DNA from: Halichoerus grypus
Taxonomy: Eukaryota; Chordata; Mammalia; Carnivora; Phocidae
DNA: 64,000 bases
Direction of reading: 5' to 3'
NCBI RefSeq assembly: GCF_964656455.1
Contig: NC_135714.1
Location: 126,970,131 to 127,034,130, forward strand
A model generated the notes under the pieces. It did no database searches. It worked only from the letters and a program-made list of their open reading frames with translations, and was not told where the DNA came from. Below, one piece after another: positions 20,055 to 31,477 of the stretch (positions are counted from its first letter, which is position 1; every line of letters begins with the position of its first letter). The position numbers and the translations under genes are program-made.

Positions 20055-21107
20055 CTCCTCTAGGATTTTGATGGATTCCTGTCTCACATTGAGGTCTTTC
20101 AACCATTTTGAGTCTATTTTTGTGTGTGGTGTAAGGAAATGGTCCAGTTTCATCCTTTTGCATGTGGCTGACCAATTTTCCCAACACCGTTTGTTGAAGA
20201 GACTGTCTTTTTTCCATTGGACATTCTTTCCTGCTTTGTCAAAGATTAGTTGACCATAGAGTTGGAGGTCCATTTCTGGGCCCTCTATTCTGTTCCATTG
20301 ATCTATGTGTCTGTTTTTGTGCCAGTACCATACTGTCTTGATGATGACAGCTTTGTAGTAGAGCTTGAAGTCTGGAATTGTGATGCCACCAGCTTTGTTT
20401 TTCCTTTTCAACATTCCTCTGGCTATTCGGGGTCTTTTCTCATTCCATTCAAATTTTAGGATTATTTGTTCCATTTCTTTGAAAAAAGTTGATGGTATTT
20501 TGTTAGGGATTGCATTAAATGTGTAGATTGCTCTAGGTAGCATTCACATCTTCACAATATTTGTTCTTCCAATCCATGAGCATGGAATGTTTTTCCATTT
20601 CTTTGTGTCTTCCTCAATTTCCTTTCATGAGTATTTTATAGTTTTCTGAGTACAGATTCTTTGCCTCTTTGCTTAGATTTATTCCTAGGTATCTTACGGT
20701 TTTGGGTGCAATTGTAAATGGGATCGACTCCTTAATTTCTCTTTCTTCTGTCTTATTGTTGGTGTATAGAAATGCCACTGATTTCTGTGCATTGATTTTA
20801 TATCCTGCCACTTTACTGAATTCCTGTATGAGTTCTAGCAGTTTTGGGGTGGAGTCTTTTGGGTTTTCCACATAAATATCATATCATCTACAAAGAGTGA
20901 GAGTTTGACTTCTTTGCCAATTGAGATGCCTATTATTTCTTTTTGTTGTCTGATTGCTGAGGCTAGGACTTCTAGTACTGTGTTGAATAGCAGTGGTGAT
21001 AGTGGACATCCCTGCCATGTTCCTGACCTTAGGGGGAAAGTTCGCAGTTTTTCCCCATTGAAAATGATATTTGCTGTGGGTTTTTCATAGATGGCTTTTA
21101 TGATATT
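20055..21107 (-). pseudogene. L1-E ORF2 remnant, reverse-transcriptase part
   Basis: Minus-strand frames at 19,965-20,543 and 20,614-20,871 carry recognisable ORF2 sequence downstream of the reverse transcriptase core (for example [11 protein letters not shown] and [18 protein letters not shown]). They are out of frame with each other, and a base insertion or loss near 20,620 and 20,540 explains the breaks. A 2-bp loss near 20,876 damages the segment just after the FADD-equivalent region. It is dead sequence. Confidence 0.85.
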
Positions 21108-21175
21108 AGGGTCCCATATATATTTAAAGGGCTATTTGAACTTCTATTCTGTGATTTTTGTTTGGGATAGAAATG
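21108..21175. other. short single-copy spacer
   Basis: Flank at the 5' truncation of L1-E. No TSD matching the far end is evident. Confidence 0.4.
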
Positions 21176-21177
21176 TG

Positions 21178-21416
21178 ATATAGCAGAAACAGCATGGGCT
21201 TTGGAGTGAGGGAACCTGGGTATGAATATTGACTAACATTTTCTGGGTGGGTGACTTTACATAGATCACCCGATCTCTTAGTCTGACTTCCCATAACCTT
21301 AGAGTTAACAAAACCTACTTTGGAGAATTGTTCTGGTCGTTGATTGAAATAATGTTTTTAAAGCACTTTGTATTATACTGAGAGCTTGATAGGTGTTCAA
21401 CAAATGTTAATTCATT
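21178..21416 (+). mobile_element. MIR SINE, plus
   Basis: 'cagcatgggctttggagtgagggaacctgggtatgaat' at the head and 'cactttgtattatactgagagcttgataggtgttcaacaaatgtt' at the end match the MIR consensus order. It is old and diverged. Confidence 0.75.
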
Positions 21417-21684
21417 CTTCCTTTCTCTGCATTTTAAATAGGAAATGTGTGGATTAAAATGAGACAAAAATAAGTACTTATTACAGAAAGAATAATTTTT
21501 TAAGATATAGATATAATGACTGGTATTAATTGGGTAAAATTTGTTTGATGTTGTTTGGATTATTCTGCTTGGATCCAGAAAGACTAGATTATGTTGGAAA
21601 TTTATTTCTCCTCTCTAATCTACCATTATTTCAATAGAGAAGATTAAAAAATAACAGTGATACAAAAACATATTTAACACTGTT

Positions 21685-22050
21685 GAAATGACTTTCTATG
21701 CTAAGATGGAGCCATTCCTGCCTGGGGGTGTCACATGAGCAAACTGAAACTTAGATAACTTTTCTGTCCCTGGAAATGCTCCTCTTGATCAGAACTGCAG
21801 GAAGTGGTCAGCCCATCCCCCAAACACTAACCCAACTTGGGGCCTTCTCACTCCAAACAAGGTTGACTATGTGGCCCCAGTCAATCAGATGTTTTCTACT
21901 TTTCTCTTTCTTGTTTCTTATTCTTTATCCTGTAAAAGCTTCTTGCCTTCCACCCCATTTTGCAATTCTCTAAATGGAGATTGTCTATTTTATGAAGTAT
22001 TAAATAAATTTTGTTTGTATCACTTAAACTGTCTTCTTTACTCATTTTTT
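21685..22050 (+). mobile_element. possible old solo LTR
   Basis: The block begins TGTTGAAATG and ends ...TTTTTTAACA. It contains a TATA-like 'cctgtaaaagcttc' and a polyadenylation-type 'attaaataaa' followed by 'tttgtttgtatcacttaaact', the layout of a retroviral LTR. No internal retroviral gene is next to it. The family is not assigned, and a chance resemblance is possible. Confidence 0.35.
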
Positions 22051-22737
22051 AACAACAATTTTACTAGTAAAGAGTTTGATACTTGTAATGTAAAGACTTT
22101 GCTATGGTCTACTGAAACTATTCTTTTATACAAGATTGTTTTTCAAAAACAGTTCTTGAGGAAGGATCCCCAATTCATTTTCCCCCCCACCATGCATCAT
22201 GGTGCCAGACATGTGGTAGGGATCATTAAATATTTATTATTCTAAACTAGTAAATATTCAATACAAATTATATCTTCAAATACTTTAGAAGATATAACTA
22301 CTCTATACTGAACCAATTAACAGCATATGTAATTTATTATTTCAGATCAAGAATCTGAGGTCCAAAAAGATTACTAGATTTGCCAAAGTTCAAAAAATGC
22401 CTTCCTAACATAATGAAGTTTGGTGACTCAGCAACCAATTGGACCACTCAGCTTTTCCTCTCCTTTCAGGGTCCTCATGATTCAATAGAAAACACTAAAA
22501 CCAACACAAAGAAAATAAAGGAATTCAGATGTAGGCCACACTGGGAAATAATATAGCTCTAGGTGTACTATTAATAAAGAGAATAAAGAAACAAAACAAA
22601 CAAACAAAACAAAAATGCTCAGATATAGCAAGTGAGGAGTGGAAGAAAGAAAAGTACTTGAGATTAATTAACATTTTGCCAACTAAACTACAACAACAAA
22701 AAAAAGAATTGAGTAAAAGAATAAAGAACCAACACTT
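22051..22737. other. single-copy DNA, nothing firm
   Basis: A weak MIR-like trace lies near 22,340-22,400, and an (AAAC)n patch near 22,588-22,613. No gene is supported. Confidence 0.4.
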
Positions 22738-22959
22738 AAGAACACATAATGAGCACCTGGGTGGCTCAGTTGTTAAGCGTCTGCCTTCGGCTCAGGTCAT
22801 GATCTCAGGGTCTTGGGATAGGGCCCCACATCGGGCTCCCTGCTCCATGGGAAGCCTGCTTCTCCCTCTCCCACTCTCCCTGCTTGTGTTCCCTCTCTCG
22901 CTGTGTCTCTCTCTGTCAAATAAATAAATAAAATCTTAAAAAAAAAAAAGAACACATAA
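22738..22959 (+). mobile_element. CAN-SINE, plus, with 12-bp TSD
   Basis: The SINE body runs from about 22,750 to 22,947 with an A12 tail. The TSD aagaacacataa lies at 22,738-22,749 and 22,948-22,959. Confidence 0.93.
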
Positions 22960-23253
22960 AAGGAGAAGGGATATATATAAAAGTGAGAGAAAAGTACTTC
23001 TATTGCTTTCTATGAAGCAAAAAAGTATTCCGGAGTAAAAGGTCAAAGCTAGATTCATACCCCATGTAACTTACTGGAAATTCTCTTCCAGAGTTATGCA
23101 GCACTGTAGTGAGCATGGCATTCACCCAGAGATTCCAGACCTCTGAGATATGCTTTTGTACCAATGTCACATTTGTATATTGCTTGTCAAAATTCTTCCA
23201 TAGGGTAGTGATGAATGAGAATGTAGAGCTAAATATAAACAACCATGTAATAC
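22960..23253. other. single-copy DNA
   Basis: No gene or repeat recognised. It is the left flank of the inverted-repeat partner. Confidence 0.5.
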
Positions 23254-23560
23254 TAAGACTGATGAATCACAGACCTGTACCCCTGAAACAAATAATACAT
23301 TATATGTTAATTTAAAAAATATTTTGAGCCCTCATAGAATAAATCAACTGGAATTGCTGCATAATGAAAAAAAAAATACAACATGTATGGGACTCTAATG
23401 GCCTCTGAGCCTAACTACCTTATCCTATGGATGAAGAATATAAGGCCTGGAGAGTTTAAATGACTTGGTAGAATTCATTCTGCTAGTTGATGTCAGGGAT
23501 TGGAGTAGACACCATTTTTTCTCTAAGACAAGTCCATGTTCTGAAACATTCTGTCTAAAA
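23254..23560 (+). repeat. 307-bp inverted repeat, copy 2: 68-bp L1 3' end plus ~240 bp shared flank
   Basis: The first about 68 bp ('taagactgatgaatcac' through 'gttaatttaaaaaa') is the extreme 3' terminus of the single-module L1 type, in plus orientation. The following about 240 bp is the same non-L1 flank found beyond L1-E, but inverted relative to it. Here the homology ends in only mildly A-rich DNA (taaaattaaaaattc), with no clear poly(A) tail. I see no TSD around it. Confidence 0.9.
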
Positions 23561-25190
23561 TTAAAAATTCATTTTAGCTCAACATTCAAAACCAAAGGAA
23601 AGTATGTTGGCAAATTAAAAAAAAAATGAACATCTGTAAAATTAGGAGATTTGGCTGCCTTGAAGAAAAATGGCAAAAATTAACTTTCTGTGAATTTTTG
23701 TAGGATGAGGCTGAGAACTGTGTCCTTTGTGGAAGACACATCACAAAATTAATTCCTTCATAACTAATCTTTAAATCCTTACTGAGAAAGAAAAACATTT
23801 CTAATCATTGAAAAAGAGGAAATAAACGTGGGAAGTAGTAAGTTTGGTGGTAATTACAACTCTTTCATATTAAAAGATTTCAAGATTATCCAGATGTTTG
23901 CACAGTTCCCCAGAGAAAATTGAAGGCCATTTCCTGCCAGGATGGAATGAATTATATAGTGTATATGTAACATTTATTCTGTCATTAAAAAAAAAAATCC
24001 CACAAGTTTATTCAATAACAATGAAACGTTGTTAATTCTTGGAAGATAGGAGAAGCCACCTGGGTGCCTTTTTATAGTTAATTTATTTCACACAGAAGAC
24101 TCCATTCACAGTTTACCTGATTCTCTGTAATGCCTTCTTATGCCCCTCAGGGCAACTTTATCTTGATGGGACTTCAGTTTACCTAATCCAACCAGTCTGC
24201 ATGGACTGAGTGGAAGGTTGGATTTGGATGCAACCTGGAGCCTGACGTTTGAACACTTAGGTAAAATCAGAAGGAAAATATAATTGAATACAAGGAATGA
24301 AACTCAAATTTTACTCCAAGAAGCCCTATTCTTTAAAGAAGTTTAGAAAATAACTGTGTTGCCAGCCCATCTTCATATTGGTTTTAAAACACCGCTTCCA
24401 CAATGTATATGGAATAGATTTAGAAGCCAACACATGACCCCTTTTTTCCTCTTCACCTCATTAGACTTTAATGAGGTGATAAAAGGAGGGAAAGATTGTT
24501 CCACATTTTGAGGCAGTCAGTTCTTCAAAAGCCCTGTACAGAGTAAGAATTGGAATTTGAATAGAAGGGTGAAATTAAAGAAGCATGAACTGCATATTCC
24601 TATAAAAAAGGTGAAATTCTCCTTTTTACATTTATACCTAACATTTCATAGCTTACTTATTATAGTTTTGAAAATCTATTCTCATAATGTAAGTAGTCTG
24701 ATTTATGTAATACTGAGATGAAATAGAAAAGATAATGTTAAAACAAAGTGTTAACATCCATGTAAATATGTGGAATCAGCCTCAGGAAATGAAGTGACTT
24801 GCTGACACTCAGCTAGTACATGGTCTGAGACCTGGCAAAGGTGGACTTACTCTCTTGACTATTTAGAGAATGTTTCCATACATAGCTGCATTTCCTGAAG
24901 TTTCTAAATGATGCCTTGTACATCATAGTATTTGACCCAATGTATGTTGAAGGAGCGATGCGATGGAGAGACCTGTAAGGGAAGGGAACTTCTGTGAGGG
25001 AGAGCAGGTGGCTTAGGTGGGATGAGGGGATGGGTTGGGGTGTGGGTGAGAATAACAGCCATGAACCAATTAACAACTGCACCATAGTTCTTACTGTGAG
25101 TGCAGATTGAGTTTGTTTGTTTCTGTTTTGCTGCTTAGCTATGATATTTAGTGCATTTAGTGCTTGTAAGAGTGCTGTGAAGTAAGTATA
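23561..25190. other. single-copy DNA, nothing recognised
   Basis: AT-rich sequence. A vague MIR-like trace lies near 24,770-24,835 ('aaatgaagtgacttgctgacactcagctag'). The 90-codon minus-strand frame at 24,813-25,085 shows no domain. No gene is supported. Confidence 0.45.
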
Positions 25191-25192
25191 TA

Positions 25193-25375
25193 TTTTTTAA
25201 GGATTTTTTTCATTTATTTTAGAGAGGGTGGAAGGGGCAGAGGGAGAGAGAGTCTAGAGAAGATTCCACACTGAGTGTGAGCCCAACCCCGGGGCTCGAT
25301 CTCATGACCCTGAGATCAAGACCTGAGCCAAAACAAGTCGACACTTAACTGACTGTGCCACCCAGGTGCCCCATA
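25193..25375 (-). mobile_element. older CAN-SINE, minus
   Basis: The body reads as the reverse complement of an older SINE subtype ('gggctcgatctcatgaccctgagatcaagacctgagcc', 'ccacccaggtgcccc'). The TSD is degraded (taagtatat against taactatat), which fits an older insertion than the SINEs at 1.7-7 kb. Confidence 0.88.
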
Positions 25376-27438
25376 ACTATATTACCTTTGTTTTAAAGAG
25401 GAGGGAAAAGGTCAGTGGGTGGCTCTGAGTCTCTAGGGCAATCTCTCCAATGGGAAAACTTAAGCTCTTCATCCTGAGGCCTAGGGTTTCCCTCAAAGAG
25501 ATTTGCTTCAGCAGAATGGAAGAAAGGACATGGGAGACCAGAGATAGAGAAATTACTGGGCGTGCCTACATATATCCACTCTCCATTAGCATAACTTCCT
25601 CTCCCAGACTGTTAGTATGTTTCCCTCCTATATTCCACTTTAAAATTTAATGGTAATGCAAAAGGTGCAAGAAAGATAAGAATAGAAGTGTGTACAATTC
25701 ACAAATGGGAATTGGAGAGAACAGGAAGAAACCTGAAAAAGACTGAAGCCTTTCCCCATGTTAGTGACAAAGTGGAGGGATTAAAGGAGCGATATCTGGT
25801 CTTTTGGTTGCCATTGGCTCACCTGACAGCAATGAATGCTTAACCTCAGTTTCTGTCACCTTTAAAACAATGTAAACAATATCCTTCACATCCACAAATA
25901 ATATAAATCAGGTGTGACATTACACAAATTATATTAATGACATTTCAAGAAATAATATTTCATAATTACACAAAATCAGCTCAGTGCCTTCAGCTATGTA
26001 AACGTCCATAGGTGAAGTTGAAAAAATAAATGGAGTAAATGGTGTTTAGAGCCAACCGAAGTCATGAAAGTATGAAAAGTTTTAATCTATATTTGTGTTC
26101 TTCTATACATTTTGGTAGGAGGCCTTCTCCAGGAACACACAAAAAAAGTAAACCAAAATATTTAGGGGTTTGCCTGATGTTGACTTACTTCACAAAATGG
26201 TAGCTTCTAAATATAGTACATTGAAGTTATACATTTTTTCAGATTGAATAAAATTATAGAAGGCTTCCCCCAGCATTTAACCCCATAAATCTTAATTTCC
26301 CATGAAGTTTGCTTTCAATACCTTCCAAGCCCTCTTATTCTACCTCTGGATGCTCCCAGCCCTTCCTCTGATTCAGGAGGAATCATATCGTTGTGCAGTG
26401 GAGGCAAATTAGGACCAAAATTCAGGGAATCCAACCCGAAATGAATAAAGTATGATGCTATCATATCGGCACAAATCCAGTTACAAAATTATTGAAATGT
26501 GAAGATACTTTTTGCATATTTATGGAATCAAGCAATATACACCATCGTGCTAGTTCTATTTTTATTTGTTCTTATTTCATAGTCCCAAAATCGGACCATC
26601 AATGCAAATATTAATTTATATGCTAACTTTAAAACAGACCTGTAGAATACATTCATAGATTTTAGAAGTGACTTTCTAAGAAACCATCCAATTATAGGAA
26701 GAGGGAATAATACTTTGTTCATTATTTCAGTGCCTTTTCTCATAGAAATGCATGGTAAATTTGGTACTCTATATTGGCTGCATAGATTACAAGGCTAAAC
26801 AGCATTTTTAACAAAACATAACTTTGGAATAATGATATGGTACTACATGATCATATATTACATCAATGAATTTTAATTATTTGTTCTATGCTTCCCTAAA
26901 ATGGAAAGATAGGTATGAATGATTAAAGATATATAAAAATATTATATCTTTAATTTAATCTTAAATCATTGAAAAAGGAATACTTTATAGGGCCTACATC
27001 AATATTGTCACTACACTATTTGATATGTAAAATTACTTATTCACTTCTATGATGCCATAAAATCCCTGAGATATTACTCATGTTACTCATTGGAAGTTGG
27101 TTTCATGTGACTGAATACAGGATGGAAATTCATACATAGTTTCCTTGGTAGCCATTCTAATAGATTTAATCATGGTGACTCATTTTGGCACTGTGTGGCT
27201 ATAATAAATAATTCCATGGAATCCTAATGTAATTCAGTAATAATTAAAGTCCACTAAGCAGAAAAACGTTCTGGCAGCATCAGAATACAGAGGTTAGTTG
27301 TCCATCATGGGTTTAAAAAAAATGTGATGTAAAAATGCAGAGAAAATATGTGCATAGACGCCTTGCAATGAGGACAAAGGGAACGGGTTTATCTTAAATC
27401 TCTTTTCAGAAGTTTGATTAGTGATTTCCACACTGAAA
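25376..27438. other. single-copy DNA, nothing recognised
   Basis: AT-rich sequence without a supported gene or repeat. If the window contains conserved regulatory DNA, this uninterrupted 2-kb stretch is one of the few places free of transposon debris, but I cannot judge conservation from one sequence. Confidence 0.4.
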
Positions 27439-27439
27439 A

Positions 27440-27635
27440 TAATAGTGATAACAGCTACCATTTATTGACTACTTATGTGTCTAAGTGTTTTATATAATCA
27501 TCTTACTGAATTTTGGGAGCAACCACGAGACAAAATATTATAGTTTTCATTTTACAAAGACAGAGGAATGATACTTAGAGAGGTTAATCAATTTGCCCAT
27601 GATCCCACTCAGTCAGAAGGAGACATACACTAGAA
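27440..27635 (-). mobile_element. MIR SINE, minus
   Basis: 'aatagtgataacagctaccatttattgactacttatgtgtctaagtg' followed by 'attttacaaagacagaggaatgatacttagagaggttaatcaatttgcc' matches the reverse complement of MIR. Confidence 0.75.
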
Positions 27636-27794
27636 AGTCATGATCATCCGTGGAAGTATAGCTGCTGGAACAGAGGAAGATTTTGGATTCAGAAAGCCTG
27701 ATTTTGAATGTCAATTCTGCTTCTCACTGAGTGGGATCATGGGGCTTGGGGATTTGGAGAGGTGGGATCAATTCTTTAGGCCTGATTTATTACT

Positions 27795-27895
27795 TGTGAA
27801 TCATTTGAGGGTAGGAACCATGTTCTAGTGTGTCTCTCCAGCTTCTATCCCAGTGTCTGGCCCATTGCTTTGGTCCCATCATTAGTTGCTAGGTT
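27795..27895 (+). mobile_element. L2 LINE 3' end fragment, plus
   Basis: 'gagggtaggaaccatgttctagtgtgtctctccagcttctatcccagtgtctggccc' resembles the L2 3' terminus. It is short and diverged. Confidence 0.45.
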
Positions 27896-28084
27896 GAATA
27901 AGAGGGATTTTCAGGTCTTTTTTATCAGAACAAATTTGGGAAAAGAAAGAAAAAGAATCTGAAAATCCTGAGTGCATGGATTAGGGGTAAGTATCACCTG
28001 GTAGGTTTCTCAGGATTGGGAAAGAATAGAGACTTGAAGTGTAGGATACAAGTATCAGCAAAATACAGTTATAGGACAATTCAG

Positions 28085-28345
28085 AGCAAAGATTTTGGAG
28101 TCAGCCAGAATCCTGGTCTCCCTCCAATAAACATAAGGCCTTGTGCAAATTATTTAGTCTAGGTCTCAGTTTCTCATCTCTAAAGTGGGAACTGATAATT
28201 CTATCCATCCATGCATCCATCCATGCATCCATGCATGCATGCATGCATCCATCCATCCAATTATTTAGAGAGTAGTTGTAGACAGTGAATGAGATAATGC
28301 ATGTAAAATAATTAATATTGTACCTGAAACATATAGAAAGCACTC
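28085..28345 (+). mobile_element. MIR SINE, plus, interrupted by a (CATC/CATG)n expansion
   Basis: MIR landmarks are 'gcaaagattttggagtcagccagaatcctgg', 'ttatttagtctaggtctcagtttctcatctctaaagtggga' and 'atgagataatgcatgtaaaataattaatattgtacctgaaacatatagaaagcactcac'. The middle is occupied by the 28,203-28,259 microsatellite. Confidence 0.75.
28203..28259. repeat. (ATCC/ATGC)n microsatellite
   Basis: Fifty-seven bases of tetranucleotide repeats alternating ATCC and ATGC blocks, inside the MIR core. Confidence 0.95.
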
Positions 28346-28475
28346 ACAAATAACTATTTTTTAAGTCTTAATCCTCATGTCATGTCTGTGATCTGGGTAT
28401 TATTATTTTCACTAAACAAATTAACTAATGCTCAGAGAGAATGACTAACTTTCCCAAGGTCACATAACCAAAACA
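28346..28475 (-). mobile_element. MIR SINE fragment, minus
   Basis: 'gggtattattattttcactaaacaaattaactaatgctcagagagaatgactaactttcccaaggtcacataacc' matches the reverse complement of MIR. Together with the neighbouring plus-strand MIR it forms a tail-to-tail pair. Confidence 0.7.
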
Positions 28476-28691
28476 TAATGGTTTTTTATTCCCCCTCCCT
28501 GGGCTCTTAACCAATGTATTATATTGATTATTTGAAAAAGACAAACTTCAAAGACCTCAACAGGGAAAGGCCTGGCTTTGTAGTCTACTGCACTATGGGT
28601 TATCAGACCCATTCATTCACATAGGTTTATTTATGGTAGAGGTTACTGACAATAAATTTCAAATTTAGAAATAAACTTGTACTCAGTCTTC

Positions 28692-28927
28692 TGTTTTCTT
28701 CTTTTTTTTTCTTTTTTTTAAATTTTATTATGTTATGTTAGTCACCATACAATACATCATTAGTTTTTGATGTGGTGATCCATGATCCATTGTTTTCGTG
28801 TAACACCCAGTGCTCCATGCAGTACGTGCCCTCTTTAATACCCATCACCAGGCTAACACGTCCCCCCTGCCCCCTCCCCTCTAAAACCCTGTTTGTTTCT
28901 CAGAGTCCATAGTCTCTCATGTTTTCT
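28692..28927 (-). mobile_element. 5'-truncated L1 3' end (module-2 type), minus
   Basis: The T-rich tail (28,700-28,720) is followed by module 2 of the young L1 3' UTR ('cacccagtgctccatgcagtacgtgccctc', 'cccatcaccaggct'). A short TSD, tgttttct, lies at 28,692-28,699 and 28,920-28,927. The insertion is only about 220 bp and stops near the start of module 2. Confidence 0.88.
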
Positions 28928-29853
28928 GATTTTGCATGTTATGATAGCATGGATGTAAAGGCTCCCTTGTATTTCCTTAACACATGCCAGGCAGAAAGAG
29001 GTTAAGATATTGGAGGGAAGCTGTGTCCTTACTAGTTCCATGTTATATGAATTTCTCTCCTTGCTCACCAAGGCATTGGTTGCTCTTTTGCTTTATTTGA
29101 GGCAGTTTAGTTTAATTTTTCATTATGACAGATTTTTGTTTCCGATTCTTTATTTAGAGCATGGTTCTCAAAACTTTTTCATTCTGTAATCCCTTTGAGG
29201 GTTTCCACAACTCTCAAACATAGCTTGAACCACTTTGCTATCAAAATAAAAGTGTGGAAGAATAATTCAGCTGTTGGGAGGGGAAGCAGGTGACGGTCTT
29301 TGCTTGACACTAAAGAAGGGAGGAAAGCGCTCAGGAGAAGGTGGGAAAGGCTCAGAATGTAGGGTGGGCAGGAAATCGGCCTTATGGTTCCAGTAAAAGA
29401 GAAGGAAGGGAGTGATGCAGAAGAAGTTTTGTTGCAAATCTAAAACTGCCCTTGCTTAACAGATGTTAGGGAGTTTACAGCGCTGGTCCTGTGACGTCCT
29501 CGGAATATCCCTGGGGAAGCAACATTGTCTGAGAAGTATTGATTTGAAACAGCAGCTTTTTCTCCTTTTGTCCCCCTTCCTTGCCTTCCTTCTCAAAATC
29601 CCCTACCTTTCCCTACTTTCCCTCCTCCCCTTCCAACTCTGGCCTCTCTCCCTCCTCATCTTCAGTCACCTACTCCTATATAGAGAAATCCAGCAATTCA
29701 ATCTATTTTCCTTGGGTGTTTTAAGTGATCTCACACTCATGACCCCATTTACTCCTAGAGCTAACTTTGCCCTCTGACACAGAAAACCTCAATTCCCAAT
29801 TCAGTTTTTGTCTTTTGTACCAAATATAGATGAGTAATACTGGGGTTTCTGTC
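28928..29853. other. single-copy DNA with a weak DNA-transposon trace
   Basis: 'agagcatggttctcaaaactttttc...aatccctttgagg' near 29,156-29,205 resembles the terminus of a hAT-type non-autonomous element, but it is too short to call. The 104-codon frame at 29,463-29,777 is Leu/Ser/Pro-rich from a pyrimidine tract and is not a supported gene. Confidence 0.35.

Positions 29854-29854
<1 letters not shown>

Positions 29855-29895
<41 letters not shown>
29855..29895. repeat. (TG)20 microsatellite
   Basis: A nearly perfect TG run of about 40 bases that decays into tctgcgtgtttgtgtg. Confidence 0.95.
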
Positions 29896-29896
<1 letters not shown>

Positions 29897-30815
29897 TGCG
29901 TGTTTGTGTGCAAAATTTAGCTTGTGGCAAATCTGAGCTGGCTTTCTCTTTCACTGGCTCTCTTTATTTGTACCTGCTTTTCTTGAATTGATCAAGTTGC
30001 AGCTGTTTTTCTCTCTAACTTCCCGTTCAGTTTCAGCGAAAATAAACTACTTCCTGACTTCAGTGCCTGGTCATAGAGTGACGTTATCCTGAGTGAGTAG
30101 CTTAACTATAGAGTTAGAGGAAGTGAACTCTCAGCATTGTTTGCCTATTGGGTAACATTTGCTTTTTCCTTTGGTACAAAAAACTTAATTGACTTTTGAG
30201 AGCATTAGGCTTATGTTTTGCCCCATGGAAAGATCGTGTGTGGTCACCGAAGGTTCAACTGCCACCCAGACTATACATGTTTGCACTGGCCCTCTGCCAT
30301 TTGTTTTTTCCAGCATCCTCTCTGATGTCTGGTTCTCATCTGGTCCTTCCTAAGGCCATTTGCTTTGTGATAAATCACTGTGATTTCTGTCATCACTTGC
30401 TCTGTGATTCCCTATTCTAGTTGCAGCTACCACCTCATGCTCAGTGACAAATCAACATGACATCAGCTTTACTGCCTTTCTATATCTTTATACAATTTGA
30501 AACTGTTCTTCCTGCTTATTTCAAAACTCTGTGGACTTGCCACACCCTCAGCTTCTACCTACTTAAATTGACTCCTTAAATATTCTCATTTTCTATACCT
30601 TCTTTTTCCTCTCTCCTTGTACAGCTCAAGCTGACTATGTCTCTCAGTCTACCATGTAGGCATTCTGGCCTCCTTTTCCATACTGGGAACAAGACTCAAG
30701 TTATTTCTGCTTCTCAACACTTACCTTTGATCTTTCTGGGATAAAGGGAATGTGCAATGTGAGAAACTTCTTATTCCTTGCTCCACAGGTAATCTTTTTT
30801 CATTCCTCTGCCTTT
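29896..30815. other. single-copy DNA, nothing recognised
   Basis: Pyrimidine-rich in parts. No gene or repeat is supported. Confidence 0.45.
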
Positions 30816-30995
30816 CTCATGTCTCCTTTCTTTCTTTTTCTTTTTTTAAAAGATTTTATTTATTTGACAGAGAGAGACACAGCAAGAGAGGGAACACAAG
30901 CAGAGGGAATGTGCGAAGGAGAAGCAGGCTTCCTGTGGAGCAGGGAGCCCGATGCGGGGCTCAATCCCAGGACCCTGGGATCATGACCTGAGCCA

Positions 30996-31008
30996 AAGGT
31001 AGACGCTT
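30996..31008. repeat. L1-B target-site duplication, left copy
   Basis: aaggtagacgctt at 30,996-31,008 is repeated at 38,147-38,159. The duplicated bases belong to the SINE head. Confidence 0.95.
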
Positions 31009-31477
31009 TTTTTTTTTTTTTAATTTTTTTATTTTTATGTTAATCCCCATACATTACATCATTAGTTTTAGATATAGTGTTCCATGATTGTTTGTGCATA
31101 ACACCCAGTGCTCCATGCAGAACGTGCCCTCCTCAATACCCATCACCAGGCTAACCCATCCTCCCACCCCCCTCCCCTCTAGAACCCTCAGTTTGTTTTT
31201 CAGAGTCCATCGTCTCTCATGGTTCTTCTCCCCCTCCGATTTCCCCCCCTTCATTCTTCCCCTCCTGCTACATTCTTCTTCTTCTTTTTTTCTTTCTTAG
31301 CATATATTGCATTATTTGTTTCAGAGGTACAGATCTGAGATTCAACAGTCTTGCACAATTCACAGCGCTTACCGGAGCACATACCCTCCCCAGTGTCCAT
31401 CACCCAGTCACCCCATCCCTCCCACCCCACCCCCCACTCCAGCAACCCTCAGTTTGTTTCCTGAGATTAAGAATTCC
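31009..31477 (-). other. L1-B 3' UTR with two homologous modules and G4 tract
   Basis: Same arrangement as L1-A: module 1 next to ORF2 with a G-rich tract (31,411-31,435), an A/G-rich linker (about 31,245-31,300), module 2, then an AATAAA signal (31,028-31,033 on plus as TTTATT) and the A-tail. Confidence 0.75.

Larger units (their letters stand above)
11736..21107 (-). mobile_element. L1-E: 5'-truncated L1, split by L1-A
   Basis: Two collinear minus-strand pieces, 11,736-12,921 and 20,055-21,107, join into one L1 when L1-A and one copy of its 15-bp TSD are removed. The 3' UTR is of the single-module type, ending 'gaaacaaataatacattata' on the sense strand. The 5' end breaks off inside the reverse transcriptase region of ORF2 at 21,107. 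Beyond the 3' end lies about 240 bp of non-L1 DNA and then an A-rich tail, which is the structure of a 3' transduction. I could not find a convincing TSD around the whole unit. Confidence 0.88.

Noticed and set aside
21400..21425. 'aattcattc' shared with 11,452-11,460 as a TSD for L1-E
   Set aside because: The right-hand match is the normal end of a MIR and lies 300 bp beyond the L1-E breakpoint, so it is probably coincidence.
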